Source: Devosia sp. Root436
GTDB taxonomy: Bacteria; Pseudomonadota; Alphaproteobacteria; Rhizobiales; Devosiaceae
Assembly: GCF_001426345.1 (NCBI RefSeq)
Contig: NZ_LMEM01000015.1
Location: forward strand, 1 to 64,000
DNA: 64,000 nt
Direction: 5' to 3'
The position numbers and the translations under genes are program-made. The notes beneath the pieces were generated by a model, which worked only from the letters and a program-made list of their open reading frames with translations, was not told the origin of the DNA and searched no databases. Below, in pieces: positions 8,378 to 16,057 of this stretch (positions are counted from its first letter, which is position 1; each line of letters starts with the position of its first letter).

Positions 8378-9235
8378 CTATGCGGTTCGCTCTGCCCTTC
8401 CCATCCGGGGCGCTTCCACCGACGGGCTGTCAGGTTCAACGGCAATGTTTATGTGTCGATAGACACGCCCGTCCCTTGGGTGATCGGCGGGCATCAGCAT
8501 CTTCTTTTGCGAAACGATGACGATGTATCGCAATGTCCTGAGTTCAGTCCCGCCCAATAGGCTGGAGGAGTACGCTTCCGCCTGCAACACCGCATCATGT
8601 GCCAAATTTTCTATCTTTTGAGAACGAGCAACCTTCCACTCGGTAAGGATAGAGCCTTGTGTGAACCCCAACGAACCAGTCGAAGGCTGCTCGCCCAACA
8701 CTAGATCGGTGGCCCTGCCACTCACTGCCTTGAAAGCATAGATTCCGTGCCAAAGCAGGTGGGCGGCACCTAACTTTTCACATTGCGTCTCACCAGAATT
8801 GAAAGCCTCCGACCATTTCCTTTTGGCGTCCGGGTCGGCAGCGATAAGCCATTGCAGATGGAGGAAGGCGCGCTCCGAGAGAGACCGAATAATCGCGTCC
8901 CGATCGGATATTAGGTAGTTTGTCTCGGCAACAATGCTGTGGAGGAGAACTGCAGCTTCACCGACAAATCCCTCGAGATTGGTTTGCATATCGACCTCGA
9001 AGATCGCGCGAAGCCGCAACATTGAGGCCCAATTTATCGAGGTCGAAGGAAGCACAGCTCCTGGCGAACCGGCGTATGCGATCAAAGTGCCGTAGATGCT
9101 TTTGGCGATCGGGAACAGCTGCTTTCCCTGGCTGCCATTGGCAATCCCACCGTGGAAGGATGACCACAGCCGCACCGCATCGACAAAACCCTCTACCCTA
9201 GCAGCTATCGCCTTCCATTCGCTATTTTCTGTCAT
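8378..9235 (-). CDS. Putative PD-(D/E)xK nuclease with RecB/Cas4-like motifs
   Basis: This is a 285-residue protein; the ATG at 9235 is preceded by GGGGG and is preferred over a start at 9250. It has Asp177 (TDLVL), then Glu199-x-Lys201 in ILTEWKVA, then Q-x3-Y (QAEAY, about 218-222). D, ExK and QxxxY in this order and spacing are the signature of RecB/Cas4-type PD-(D/E)xK nucleases. The N-terminal 150 residues are helical and unrecognised. It lies alone on the minus strand between unknown genes, so a stand-alone antiphage nuclease is possible. The function is inference from motifs alone. Confidence 0.6.
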   Translation of the reverse strand: MTENSEWKAIAARVEGFVDAVRLWSSFHGGIANGSQGKQLFPIAKSIYGTLIAYAGSPGAVLPSTSINWASMLRLRAIFEVDMQTNLEGFVGEAAVLLHSIVAETNYLISDRDAIIRSLSERAFLHLQWLIAADPDAKRKWSEAFNSGETQCEKLGAAHLLWHGIYAFKAVSGRATDLVLGEQPSTGSLGFTQGSILTEWKVARSQKIENLAHDAVLQAEAYSSSLLGGTELRTLRYIVIVSQKKMLMPADHPRDGRVYRHINIAVEPDSPSVEAPRMGRAERTA

Positions 9236-9355
9236 CACGCCCCCATGCAAACCAGTTTGTCCGCTTTTGGTTTATCTCAATAACGGTCTCAACGGCTGAA
9301 ATGGGGCGCTTTACCGCCTAGGTCATCCCAAGCTACCAATTACTATTTGTCGCGC

Positions 9356-10015
9356 TTATGGAACCTGCGTGCGTTTACGCCTTCGAACAGGAACCATCAG
9401 CGCCAGCCCAACCGACCATGATGCGGATATCAGGAACGGCTCAAGGCCAGACCACAAGGGCCAAGCCTGAACGTGTAATTGGGAAAGCGCTTCTAGAGCG
9501 GCCGCATGTTCCGCCGAAGCCTCTTCGAGCCGTTCGATGGACTGTCTCCATATCCTGTCGGTGATTTCACTCAAGCCATCATCTGTGGGTGCAAACGGTG
9601 AGGATGCAGAATCCCACTGCGTCGTCGCATAGCTTCCAATTTGTTGGAACACATGACAGGCAAGGACCCGCTCCGCGTTGATCTCGTCGAAATCTGAGGG
9701 CGACGAAGATGTCTTCACTGCCGGAAAGTTACAGAGATAGTCTTCCGACCATGCAACCCGATCGAGAATTTCCCTGCCTGCCCGGCCCAATCTATCCTTT
9801 GCCAATTCCTCTCTGACTGCGTTGACGTCTGTTAGTCCCGAGTGAAAACTCGTGATTAGCGCAGCTCCGCCCAAGAAAAGAGAGCCGTATCCTACCCAAA
9901 ACCGGAGCTTTTTGTAACGCACGAAGTGAGCCAAGACATGACTCGCGGCAAACACTGACGCTGTGAACCAAAGCAGGGTCCAGCCGTCACCCATCCAGTC
10001 AGGGAGCAATTTCAA
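9356..10015 (-). CDS. Membrane protein of unknown function
   Basis: This is a 219-residue protein with hydrophobic segments at about residues 12-30 and 38-56, a soluble helical middle region (about 65-185) and a last hydrophobic segment near 190-207. The tail is basic (RRRKR), which suggests a cytoplasmic C-terminus. No family is recognised. It follows the putative nuclease gene on the same strand with a 120-nt gap, so co-regulation is possible. A membrane partner beside a nuclease is seen in some abortive systems, but nothing in this sequence proves a link. Confidence 0.55.
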   Translation of the reverse strand: MKLLPDWMGDGWTLLWFTASVFAASHVLAHFVRYKKLRFWVGYGSLFLGGAALITSFHSGLTDVNAVREELAKDRLGRAGREILDRVAWSEDYLCNFPAVKTSSSPSDFDEINAERVLACHVFQQIGSYATTQWDSASSPFAPTDDGLSEITDRIWRQSIERLEEASAEHAAALEALSQLHVQAWPLWSGLEPFLISASWSVGLALMVPVRRRKRTQVP

Positions 10016-10409
10016 TCTCGTTCGATGTTTGCAAGATGATCGAAGGTAGTAGGACGGCAGTTCATTTTAAGACAGGTTAAGATGACCGAGACACGACGGT
10101 GGCGTGTCCCTTGGTAGGTAGTCGCGTGACCCGACTGAACGGCTGGAACGGGGCGCGAGGCTGCTAAGAGCGGTCTCTGGAGACACTGGCTGCCTTGCTG
10201 TTGGGCAGCGATGTGATTCGGATATTGCTTCTCCCAGAGCGTGTGGCTTCGCCAATGTGTGTCATTGACGCAACATCGTACTCCTTTGTGACATGTAACT
10301 GCATATGCATTTAGTGACAGGAGGGCGTACATCGTCCCTTTGAGGGCTTTACCGAAGGAATATTCTCAGCAAGCTCTTCCTTGGCTACGATATTTTTGGG
10401 GCTTGCTGA
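10016..10409. other. Intergenic stretch, no gene seen
   Basis: Nearly 400 bases between a minus-strand membrane protein gene and a plus-strand small gene. Open frames here have poor composition and no recognisable product. I saw no terminator or repeat. It should contain promoters for both flanking genes. Confidence 0.5.
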
Positions 10410-10808
10410 ATGATTGACCACCCAGAATCCCTTTATCCCTCGTTGACACCACTGGCGGTCCAGGCGCGATGGAAGGTGCCAACCGAATTCCCATGCTGCC
10501 CAGATGAGTTCACGGACGACGGTCTGATGCTCTACGCCTCAAGATTGTCGTTCGGCACGATTTTCGCCCAGAATAATCTTTCCACCAGCCTAGTGGTGGA
10601 ACACCGGCTTCGGGACGACGATTTGATCGTGCTCACGCGCTTTGATGGCGAGGCCATGAAGGATTGGGCAGTGGCCCACATCTCTGTCCTCGAAGGCCGC
10701 TTCCTTCACCGCAGTGAGTTCACCTTTTACACCCTCCAAGGCGCGTTGAAGCACTTTTGCGCACTGGCCGGGGAGCAGTTTGGGGAATCCATGGACGACT
10801 ACTGCTAG
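10410..10808 (+). CDS. Small hypothetical protein
   Basis: This is a 132-residue soluble protein with no known motif. It is mildly acidic, with several aromatic residues and scattered cysteines (FPCCPDEF and a C-terminal DDYC). No signal peptide or membrane segment is visible. It is convergent with the downstream integrase gene (minus strand, ending at 10995). I cannot name a family; the coding call rests on length, plausible composition and the absence of a better frame. Confidence 0.5.
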   Translation: MIDHPESLYPSLTPLAVQARWKVPTEFPCCPDEFTDDGLMLYASRLSFGTIFAQNNLSTSLVVEHRLRDDDLIVLTRFDGEAMKDWAVAHISVLEGRFLHRSEFTFYTLQGALKHFCALAGEQFGESMDDYC

Positions 10809-10994
10809 AGGCCTGCAATCGGCGAAGCGCTGATGCAAGAACGTCACAGCTGTATCAGCCTAATGCTGTCGCCTCTAACCCACTCTGCCGGTAGCGGCCG
10901 GTGGGGTGGGACGTCTGCTTTCAGGCATCAGCCAGGGGTGCCTGAACGGCTCAAATGGGCGGGATGAGAGAAAACTCAATCTGTTGTACTTTAA

Positions 10995-11996
10995 CTACGG
11001 CTCCGGCTCCTCAAAGGCCAACACATTGGACTTTGGACTTCCCAATTTGGCGTATTCTTCCGGTGTTGGCTTGCCGAACTCCCTCACCTCCCCCGACGTC
11101 CACACTGCCGTCATGCTGCCGGTGCCGCTTCCGCCCGATTGCTTTCGAGCGTATCTCCCGCCAGTCCTTGTGGACGCATGCCCCATAGCTTTTGCTACCT
11201 CAACGGGTGACCAACCTGCTTTCTTTAGGTCCGCAGAGAACCGGTGACGAAGCGTGTAGGGGCTGATGGTTAGCGGCAACTTTGCTCTCGCGGCTGCTCT
11301 TTTGATGTCGTCGCGCAGCAAGTCGGGCCTACGAGAAAACAGCAACTTACCGCCGGCTTTTTTTACCAAAGCCAAAAGCTTTGCGGTGAGGTTCCACTTG
11401 CGCGCATCATGCCGTTGAGCGCGGCGCTCGTGACCAGTGGCTTCGGTATGCTTTGCCCCACGTATGTGGATATCCAACCCGTGGTCACCGGACGCCTGCA
11501 GCGTAACGCCTCTTTCAATCTCTGCCGGGCGCACACCCGCGATCGAAAGAACAAGTATGCCAATGAGCCCCGCTTTCCCTGCCGCTTCAACAAGTCGGTC
11601 CCGAAAATCTCCCGTCTTGCTCAAAGCCTTCAGGCCGATTTTTTTGCTTTTGCCTTTTTGTGAGCGAGACTGTTTTCGGGTTTCAGCCGCTATGCTCTTG
11701 ACCAGCTCTGCGTACACACGCGCCTGGTCCAGGCGCCACCCGAGGTTGGTCTCACCTCGGGCCGAGGCTTCATCGATGTCGGCTATGCTCTCCGCCAACG
11801 AGAACCTTAGGCGCCAAAGGAGTGCAGCTTTCCTTTTGTAGAAAGTGCTGTTGGGTGCCGAACGGAGATAGGCCACGAAGTCACCACCGACCGCCCTATT
11901 GATGCGCCCGTAGTCCGCCTGGGTGCTCAGAGCCAAGTCGAATTTCATGTCCTTGATCTGGTCCGCCGAAAATTGGCGTAGCTCGTCGAGCGTCAT
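10995..11996 (-). CDS. Tyrosine recombinase-like integrase
   Basis: This is a 333-residue recombinase. Its catalytic domain shows Arg156 (GVRPAEIE), Lys182, Arg250 in SPYTLRHRFS, His273 in MGHAST and Tyr282 in GGRYAR. The usual His of the H-x-x-R box is Tyr247 here; other members tolerate changes at this position, so activity is still possible. A Lys/Ser-rich linker (about 105-125) separates the N-terminal helical domain from the catalytic part. It is not like the IS91-associated recombinase at the window start. The gene faces away from a block of paired direct repeats and hairpins beginning 120 bp upstream, possibly its target or control region. Confidence 0.8.
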   Translation of the reverse strand: MTLDELRQFSADQIKDMKFDLALSTQADYGRINRAVGGDFVAYLRSAPNSTFYKRKAALLWRLRFSLAESIADIDEASARGETNLGWRLDQARVYAELVKSIAAETRKQSRSQKGKSKKIGLKALSKTGDFRDRLVEAAGKAGLIGILVLSIAGVRPAEIERGVTLQASGDHGLDIHIRGAKHTEATGHERRAQRHDARKWNLTAKLLALVKKAGGKLLFSRRPDLLRDDIKRAAARAKLPLTISPYTLRHRFSADLKKAGWSPVEVAKAMGHASTRTGGRYARKQSGGSGTGSMTAVWTSGEVREFGKPTPEEYAKLGSPKSNVLAFEEPEP

Positions 11997-12116
11997 AACA
12001 CCCTCGGTGTTTGTCTCTGTGTAAACCAGATAACTCCAGATCTCAGGGTTTCAAGTTTCGCCGCAAATTAATCTGCTCACTCGTAAATTTCGGTCAGCCT
12101 GTTCCTGAACCAAGCC

Positions 12117-12192
12117 CATCTTACCCGACTGCAAAAGGGCATCTTACCCGACTGATAGAAGGTGTTCTTCAGCTCAAAAGCCGGTGTTCTTC
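12117..12192. repeat. Two pairs of direct repeats upstream of the integrase gene
   Basis: CATCTTACCCGACTG occurs at 12117-12131 and 12140-12154 (period 23). GGTGTTCTTC occurs at 12161-12170 and 12183-12192 (period 22). Spacing of about two helical turns is typical of protein-binding sites such as integrase arm sites, iterons or operators. Confidence 0.85.
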
Positions 12193-12194
12193 CT

Positions 12195-12494
12195 GGCCGT
12201 ATTGTCGTGGCGGGAAACCCCACGAGAATACGGCCATTACGATGTCAAACGAGCTTCTTTAGCGAGCTTGCCGCCCTGCTTGCCGAAGGTAAGCGAAGGG
12301 CGGTTTGACATTGGAATGGACAGCATCTTTCCCCTTCGGAAAGATGCTCGGATGACCGGCATGACGAACGAAGAGAGCTTGCCGCCCTGCATCACATTGT
12401 GATGCGAAGGGCGGTCGTGTCGGGCATTCGACGGCTGGCTCGAACCGGCGAAGCTTGCCGCCCTGCGCATCGCGCGAGGGGCGGCCGGTTCGAG
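12195..12494. repeat. Array of structured hairpins with a conserved GC core
   Basis: Hairpin H0 (12195-12235) pairs GGCCGTATT with AATACGGCC. Three units share the core CCGCCC-T-[inner stem]-GAR-GGGCGG, at 12271-12303, 12382-12414 and 12458-12484. The inner stems differ but still pair: GCTTGCC/GGTAAGC, GCATCAC/GTGATGC and GCGC/GCGC. All three are preceded by AGCTTG. Units 1 and 3 are also enclosed by unrelated outer stems, ATGTCAAAC/GTTTGACAT and CTCGAACCGG/CCGGTTCGAG. A further hairpin at 12322-12348 has an 11-bp stem. Structure is kept while sequence changes, as in functional RNA or DNA folds. Confidence 0.85.
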
Positions 12495-12506
12495 ACAGAC
12501 GCAGAA

Positions 12507-12535
12507 AGAACACCTCGATCACACCAGAACACCTC
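12507..12535. repeat. Pair of direct repeats, inverted relative to 12161-12192
   Basis: AGAACACCTC occurs at 12507-12516 and 12526-12535. Its core AGAACACC is the reverse complement of GGTGTTCT in the left pair, so the hairpin array is bracketed by inverted pairs. Confidence 0.8.
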
Positions 12536-12589
12536 ACCCATGAGGCGTAGCCGAGAAAGAGAGATGCCCTCTATTGTGAGGAGCAAGCC

Positions 12590-13789
12590 TCAGTCGACCA
12601 CAAGCTTGGCGGTCTGGGGATCGTATCGCACCTCAGCAATGGAGCCGTCCTTGATCCGCTCGACAGCCTCGTCAATGACGAACAGTGGCACGAGGAACCA
12701 CTCCCGCGGCACCACGGGGTTGCCGAACCGATCAGCTATCGACAGATCCAACCGCGCGTGCCGGAACACCCTGTGAATGATATTCTCCAGCTTCGTGCGG
12801 TTGATGTTGAACAGGCGATAAGTGGCGACGACTTCGACATCGGCGAGAAGGAACGTCGCATCGAGCCTGGCATTGGCAATACGTTGCTGAACGTCGCCCC
12901 CGGTCACCCCTATCTTGTGCAGGAGATCGCGATGCTGGGAGACGTAAGGCTCATCCGACTTGCTGCGCAAGACATAGATGGTGCCGCTTGCCAGGTCATC
13001 TTCATCGCGCGTGTCGGCGAAAAGCGGTCCAGCATTGGGCTCGGTTATCCGCCGACCGCCTTCGTCCTTGTACAGTGCCCGCTGCAGCGAACGCAGCAGC
13101 AGATTACTCTCAGTGCCATTGGAATAGACGACACGGAGCCTGGCGTCGGTTTCCCCATTGGGTGCCTTGATCGGCTCGCCGACGTCGGCAACATAGGCAA
13201 CCTGGCCGCCCAAAACGAAGAACTGCCCTTGAGTGATGTCGGCCTTGAGGAACCCGGCGTCCTTCACGAACGGCCGCGTTACCCGGGCTCCAGTGTCGAG
13301 ATCGTCCTGTACCGCGTCGAACAGCGGCGCAAACCGCTCGAAGTCCTCGCACTTCTCGCGATTGGCGATCTCCTCGGCGGCACGTTTTTCGGTACCTGAG
13401 CGCACGAAGCGCAGATTGGTGACGTCGTCGTTACCGATGCCATCCACGCCGAGTTCGGCTAGCAGGGCATCGTCGTCCAGATCCTTGACCGCGGCCGGCG
13501 TCGCGGCGACAGAAGACAATATGCCCTGCCGATCGAGCGGCTCCAGCAGTGCGCGACAGTCCGGGAGTTCACGCAAGCGATCCAACCGGACCGCGTACAG
13601 CCGCTCGAAGATGTCTTGGTCCTCGCCGTGCAGGGGCGCGCGGCCATGCTCATCGACGAAGCGCTGAATATCCTCAAAGCCTGCGATGATGCGCTCCTCC
13701 TTGGGGGAGCGGCTGGCGTGTTGCTCGAGCTCGACCTCGACGCCGAGTTCGCCCAGAAGCGCATCGTCTTCGTCGGTGAATTTAGACAC
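12590..13789 (-). CDS. GIY-YIG nuclease-family protein (T5orf172/Mug113-like)
   Basis: This is a 399-residue protein starting at GTG 13789. Residues about 267-350 form a GIY-YIG fold of the T5orf172 type: GTIYVLRS, a later HKIGVT with GGDVQQRI, and a helix with KLENIIHRVF carrying the expected Glu. The first 130 residues are acidic and include repeated DDALL.ELGV modules at about 8-16 and 106-114, seemingly a duplicated short motif. It overlaps the upstream helicase gene by 8 nt, so it ends the five-gene operon. In context it is the likely DNA-cutting component, unless it acts in regulation. Confidence 0.82.
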   Translation of the reverse strand: MSKFTDEDDALLGELGVEVELEQHASRSPKEERIIAGFEDIQRFVDEHGRAPLHGEDQDIFERLYAVRLDRLRELPDCRALLEPLDRQGILSSVAATPAAVKDLDDDALLAELGVDGIGNDDVTNLRFVRSGTEKRAAEEIANREKCEDFERFAPLFDAVQDDLDTGARVTRPFVKDAGFLKADITQGQFFVLGGQVAYVADVGEPIKAPNGETDARLRVVYSNGTESNLLLRSLQRALYKDEGGRRITEPNAGPLFADTRDEDDLASGTIYVLRSKSDEPYVSQHRDLLHKIGVTGGDVQQRIANARLDATFLLADVEVVATYRLFNINRTKLENIIHRVFRHARLDLSIADRFGNPVVPREWFLVPLFVIDEAVERIKDGSIAEVRYDPQTAKLVVD

Positions 13790-15848
13790 GGGCGGCCTCG
13801 GCCTTCATGCGGGCGAGGAAGGCGACGCCTTCGGCCATGCGCTTTTCCCATGGGTCCTGCGCCGCGATTGAGGGCAGCCGTCCCCGCTCCTGCTTGAACC
13901 GCAAGGCTCGGCGCGCAAGTTCGCGCGCTTCCTCGGGCGTCAGGCTGGCCTTTTTGCCCGCGATGACGGCAGCAACCTGCTTGAGGCTTTCTTCGCTCAT
14001 GGCCTTGGCGAGGATCGCATAGGCTTCCCCGAAAGGATTGATGCGGTCGATCAGGTCAATATCGAGTTCTTTGACGCTCATCGCGAAGCGGCGCACGCCC
14101 TGAATAAACGCGGTGTTGAGCATTTCCTCATCCCCGCCACCGACAGCGGGACCACCGATCAATGCACCCTTGGCCTGCTGGGTGATGTTCAGTGCGGCAA
14201 TGGCGTGCTGGCGGATGGCCTCTTGATCTTCCTCGTCGCGCTCGGGGTACATGTCCTTGATGATCTTGCCCATGCGCGCGACCGTCAGCTCTTCGGGCAC
14301 CATCTCGCTGTCGAACAGGCCGCGCTCCAGGCTGCGCTTATCCTGCACGAAGGTGGCGATGACCTCGTTGAGGTCCTCGCGGCAGATGCGCTTGGCTTCT
14401 TCGCTCTTTGGCTCGGCCAGGCCCTTGATTTCGATCTGGATGCGGCCCGTATCTTCGTTGAAGCCGATATTGGCCTTGTCCGGGTCGTAGCCACCCTCGC
14501 CATAGTCGAAGCCCGGTGCCGCCTCGTTGTTGGGGTTCTTCGGTCTGAACTCGAAGCGTGGCGTCAGCACCTGCTCCATCAGCAGGCTGGCGGCGATGGC
14601 CTTGAGTGTGTCGTTGACCGCCTCGGTCACGGCTTCGCTCGTAGCATCTGGTTCAGCGATCAAATTGCTGAAGCGCGCGCGCGTCTTCCCGGGCGCATCC
14701 CGTGTGGCGCGGCCGATGATCTGGACGATCTCGGTGAGGCTGGATCGGTAACCGATGGTCAACGCGTGTTCGCACCAGATCCAGTCAAACCCCTCCTTGG
14801 CCATGCCCAGCGCGATGATGATGTCGACATGGTCGCGGTTGTTCTTCTGGGCCGAGTCCTTGAGCGCCGACGAGACGACGTCGCGCTTGCCTGGATCGTC
14901 GGTGACCAGGTCGGCTATGCGCAGCAGCTTGCCCTCGCCGGTGCGGACCAGTTGAAAGCCGGTCTTGTCGTCGACGCCCTCCCAGGCGCCCAGCGCGTCG
15001 ATGATGTGCTCGACCTCCCGGATCTTGTCCTTTGTGCTCTCGCGCGAATTGACGCTAGGGATATGGATGATGGTCTTTTCGTTCGGGTTCAGCACCTTAA
15101 GGATGTCGTCGGCATAGGCGCCCGAGTAGAAGAAATAGCCGATGTCGAGGTGCTTGAGATACTCGTAGCCGTTGAGCTGCTCGTAATAGGTGTAGGTCAC
15201 CGTTTCGAACTTGTCCTCGTCGGTCGGCGACAGGACAGCCTCGGAATCGCCTCGGAAATAAGAGCCCGTCATGGCCACCAGGTGCACCCTGCCGCGGGCT
15301 ATGAAGGCGCCGAGATGGGCGCCAAGCTTGTTGTCCGGGTTGGACGAGACGTGGTGGAATTCGTCCACGGCGATCAGTCGGTCGTCGAAGGCCTCGATGC
15401 CGAAGCGATCAACCGCGAATCGGAAGGTGGCGTGGGTACACACCAGGATACGGTCATCGCTGTCGAGGAAGGCGCGGACCGAATTGACCTTGCCGCCGTC
15501 CTCGCCCGGGGCATTGCAGAGGTTCCACTTCGGCACCACCGCCCAGTCGGCCCAGAACCCGTATTGGCTTAAAGGCTCATCGTTGAAGCTCGAACCAATG
15601 GATTTTTCGGGCACGACGATAATGGCCTGCTTGAGCCCCTGGTTGTGCAGCTTGTCGAGTGCCACGAACATCAGCGCGCGGCTCTTCCCCGAGGCGGGTG
15701 GCGATTTGATCAGCAGATATTGCTCGCCGCGATGATCATAGGCGCGCTCCTGCATCGGGCGCATACCGAGTTCATTGGCCTTGGTCGAGGTGCCATTGCG
15801 GGCATAGGAGACCGAAACAGACGGGACGGCTTTGGTCTCAATGCTCAT
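13782..15848 (-). CDS. SF2 DEAD/DEAH-box helicase of a defence operon
   Basis: This is a 688-residue superfamily 2 helicase. Motif I is PPASGKSRAL near residue 50, motif II is VDEFHH near 160, motif III is AMTGS, and motif VI is QIIGRATRDAPGK near 380. The C-terminal 250 residues are helical and unassigned. DEFH and the IGRATR motif are typical of helicases next to restriction and antiphage methylases. Its start overlaps the 70-aa gene (ATGA) and its stop overlaps the GIY-YIG gene by 8 nt. It probably translocates on DNA for the methylase/nuclease complex; the exact role is inferred from neighbours. Confidence 0.85.
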   Translation of the reverse strand: MSIETKAVPSVSVSYARNGTSTKANELGMRPMQERAYDHRGEQYLLIKSPPASGKSRALMFVALDKLHNQGLKQAIIVVPEKSIGSSFNDEPLSQYGFWADWAVVPKWNLCNAPGEDGGKVNSVRAFLDSDDRILVCTHATFRFAVDRFGIEAFDDRLIAVDEFHHVSSNPDNKLGAHLGAFIARGRVHLVAMTGSYFRGDSEAVLSPTDEDKFETVTYTYYEQLNGYEYLKHLDIGYFFYSGAYADDILKVLNPNEKTIIHIPSVNSRESTKDKIREVEHIIDALGAWEGVDDKTGFQLVRTGEGKLLRIADLVTDDPGKRDVVSSALKDSAQKNNRDHVDIIIALGMAKEGFDWIWCEHALTIGYRSSLTEIVQIIGRATRDAPGKTRARFSNLIAEPDATSEAVTEAVNDTLKAIAASLLMEQVLTPRFEFRPKNPNNEAAPGFDYGEGGYDPDKANIGFNEDTGRIQIEIKGLAEPKSEEAKRICREDLNEVIATFVQDKRSLERGLFDSEMVPEELTVARMGKIIKDMYPERDEEDQEAIRQHAIAALNITQQAKGALIGGPAVGGGDEEMLNTAFIQGVRRFAMSVKELDIDLIDRINPFGEAYAILAKAMSEESLKQVAAVIAGKKASLTPEEARELARRALRFKQERGRLPSIAAQDPWEKRMAEGVAFLARMKAEAARV

Positions 15849-16057
15849 ACCTTGTCCTTGCTGAAATGGGCCTCGAAGGCGCGGACGCTGCCATAGCTTT
15901 CGACCACGCGGGCCTGAACCTTGCGCATCATATCCGCACCGCGTTCGGGCCAGCCATGATGTTCGAACATCTTGGCATAGTCGTCACTGAAATGGGTTTT
16001 GGCGATCTCGGAAATGGCCTTGGCGTCGCCGCCGGGTTGGTAAGTGCGGTCAGCCAT
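15845..16057 (-). CDS. 70-residue small protein between methylase and helicase
   Basis: This is a 70-residue protein. I chose the ATG at 16057 because it overlaps the methylase stop (8 nt shared), and its own stop forms ATGA with the helicase start. The sequence is soluble and helical, with SDDYAKMFEHHGWPERGADMM in the middle and many charged residues. I recognise no domain. A longer open frame upstream is only antisense-like Pro/Ser-rich translation of the methylase gene. Double overlap makes translational coupling almost certain and suggests a stoichiometric partner or adaptor. Confidence 0.7.
   Translation of the reverse strand: MADRTYQPGGDAKAISEIAKTHFSDDYAKMFEHHGWPERGADMMRKVQARVVESYGSVRAFEAHFSKDKV

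Noticed and set aside
12195..12494. Hairpin array considered as a CRISPR
   Set aside because: Units are unequal in spacing, each is itself a nested palindrome, there is no spacer of fixed length and no cas gene nearby.
14205..15572. Long plus-strand frame opposite the helicase gene
   Set aside because: Antisense of a clear helicase; long mirror frames are common in GC-rich coding DNA.
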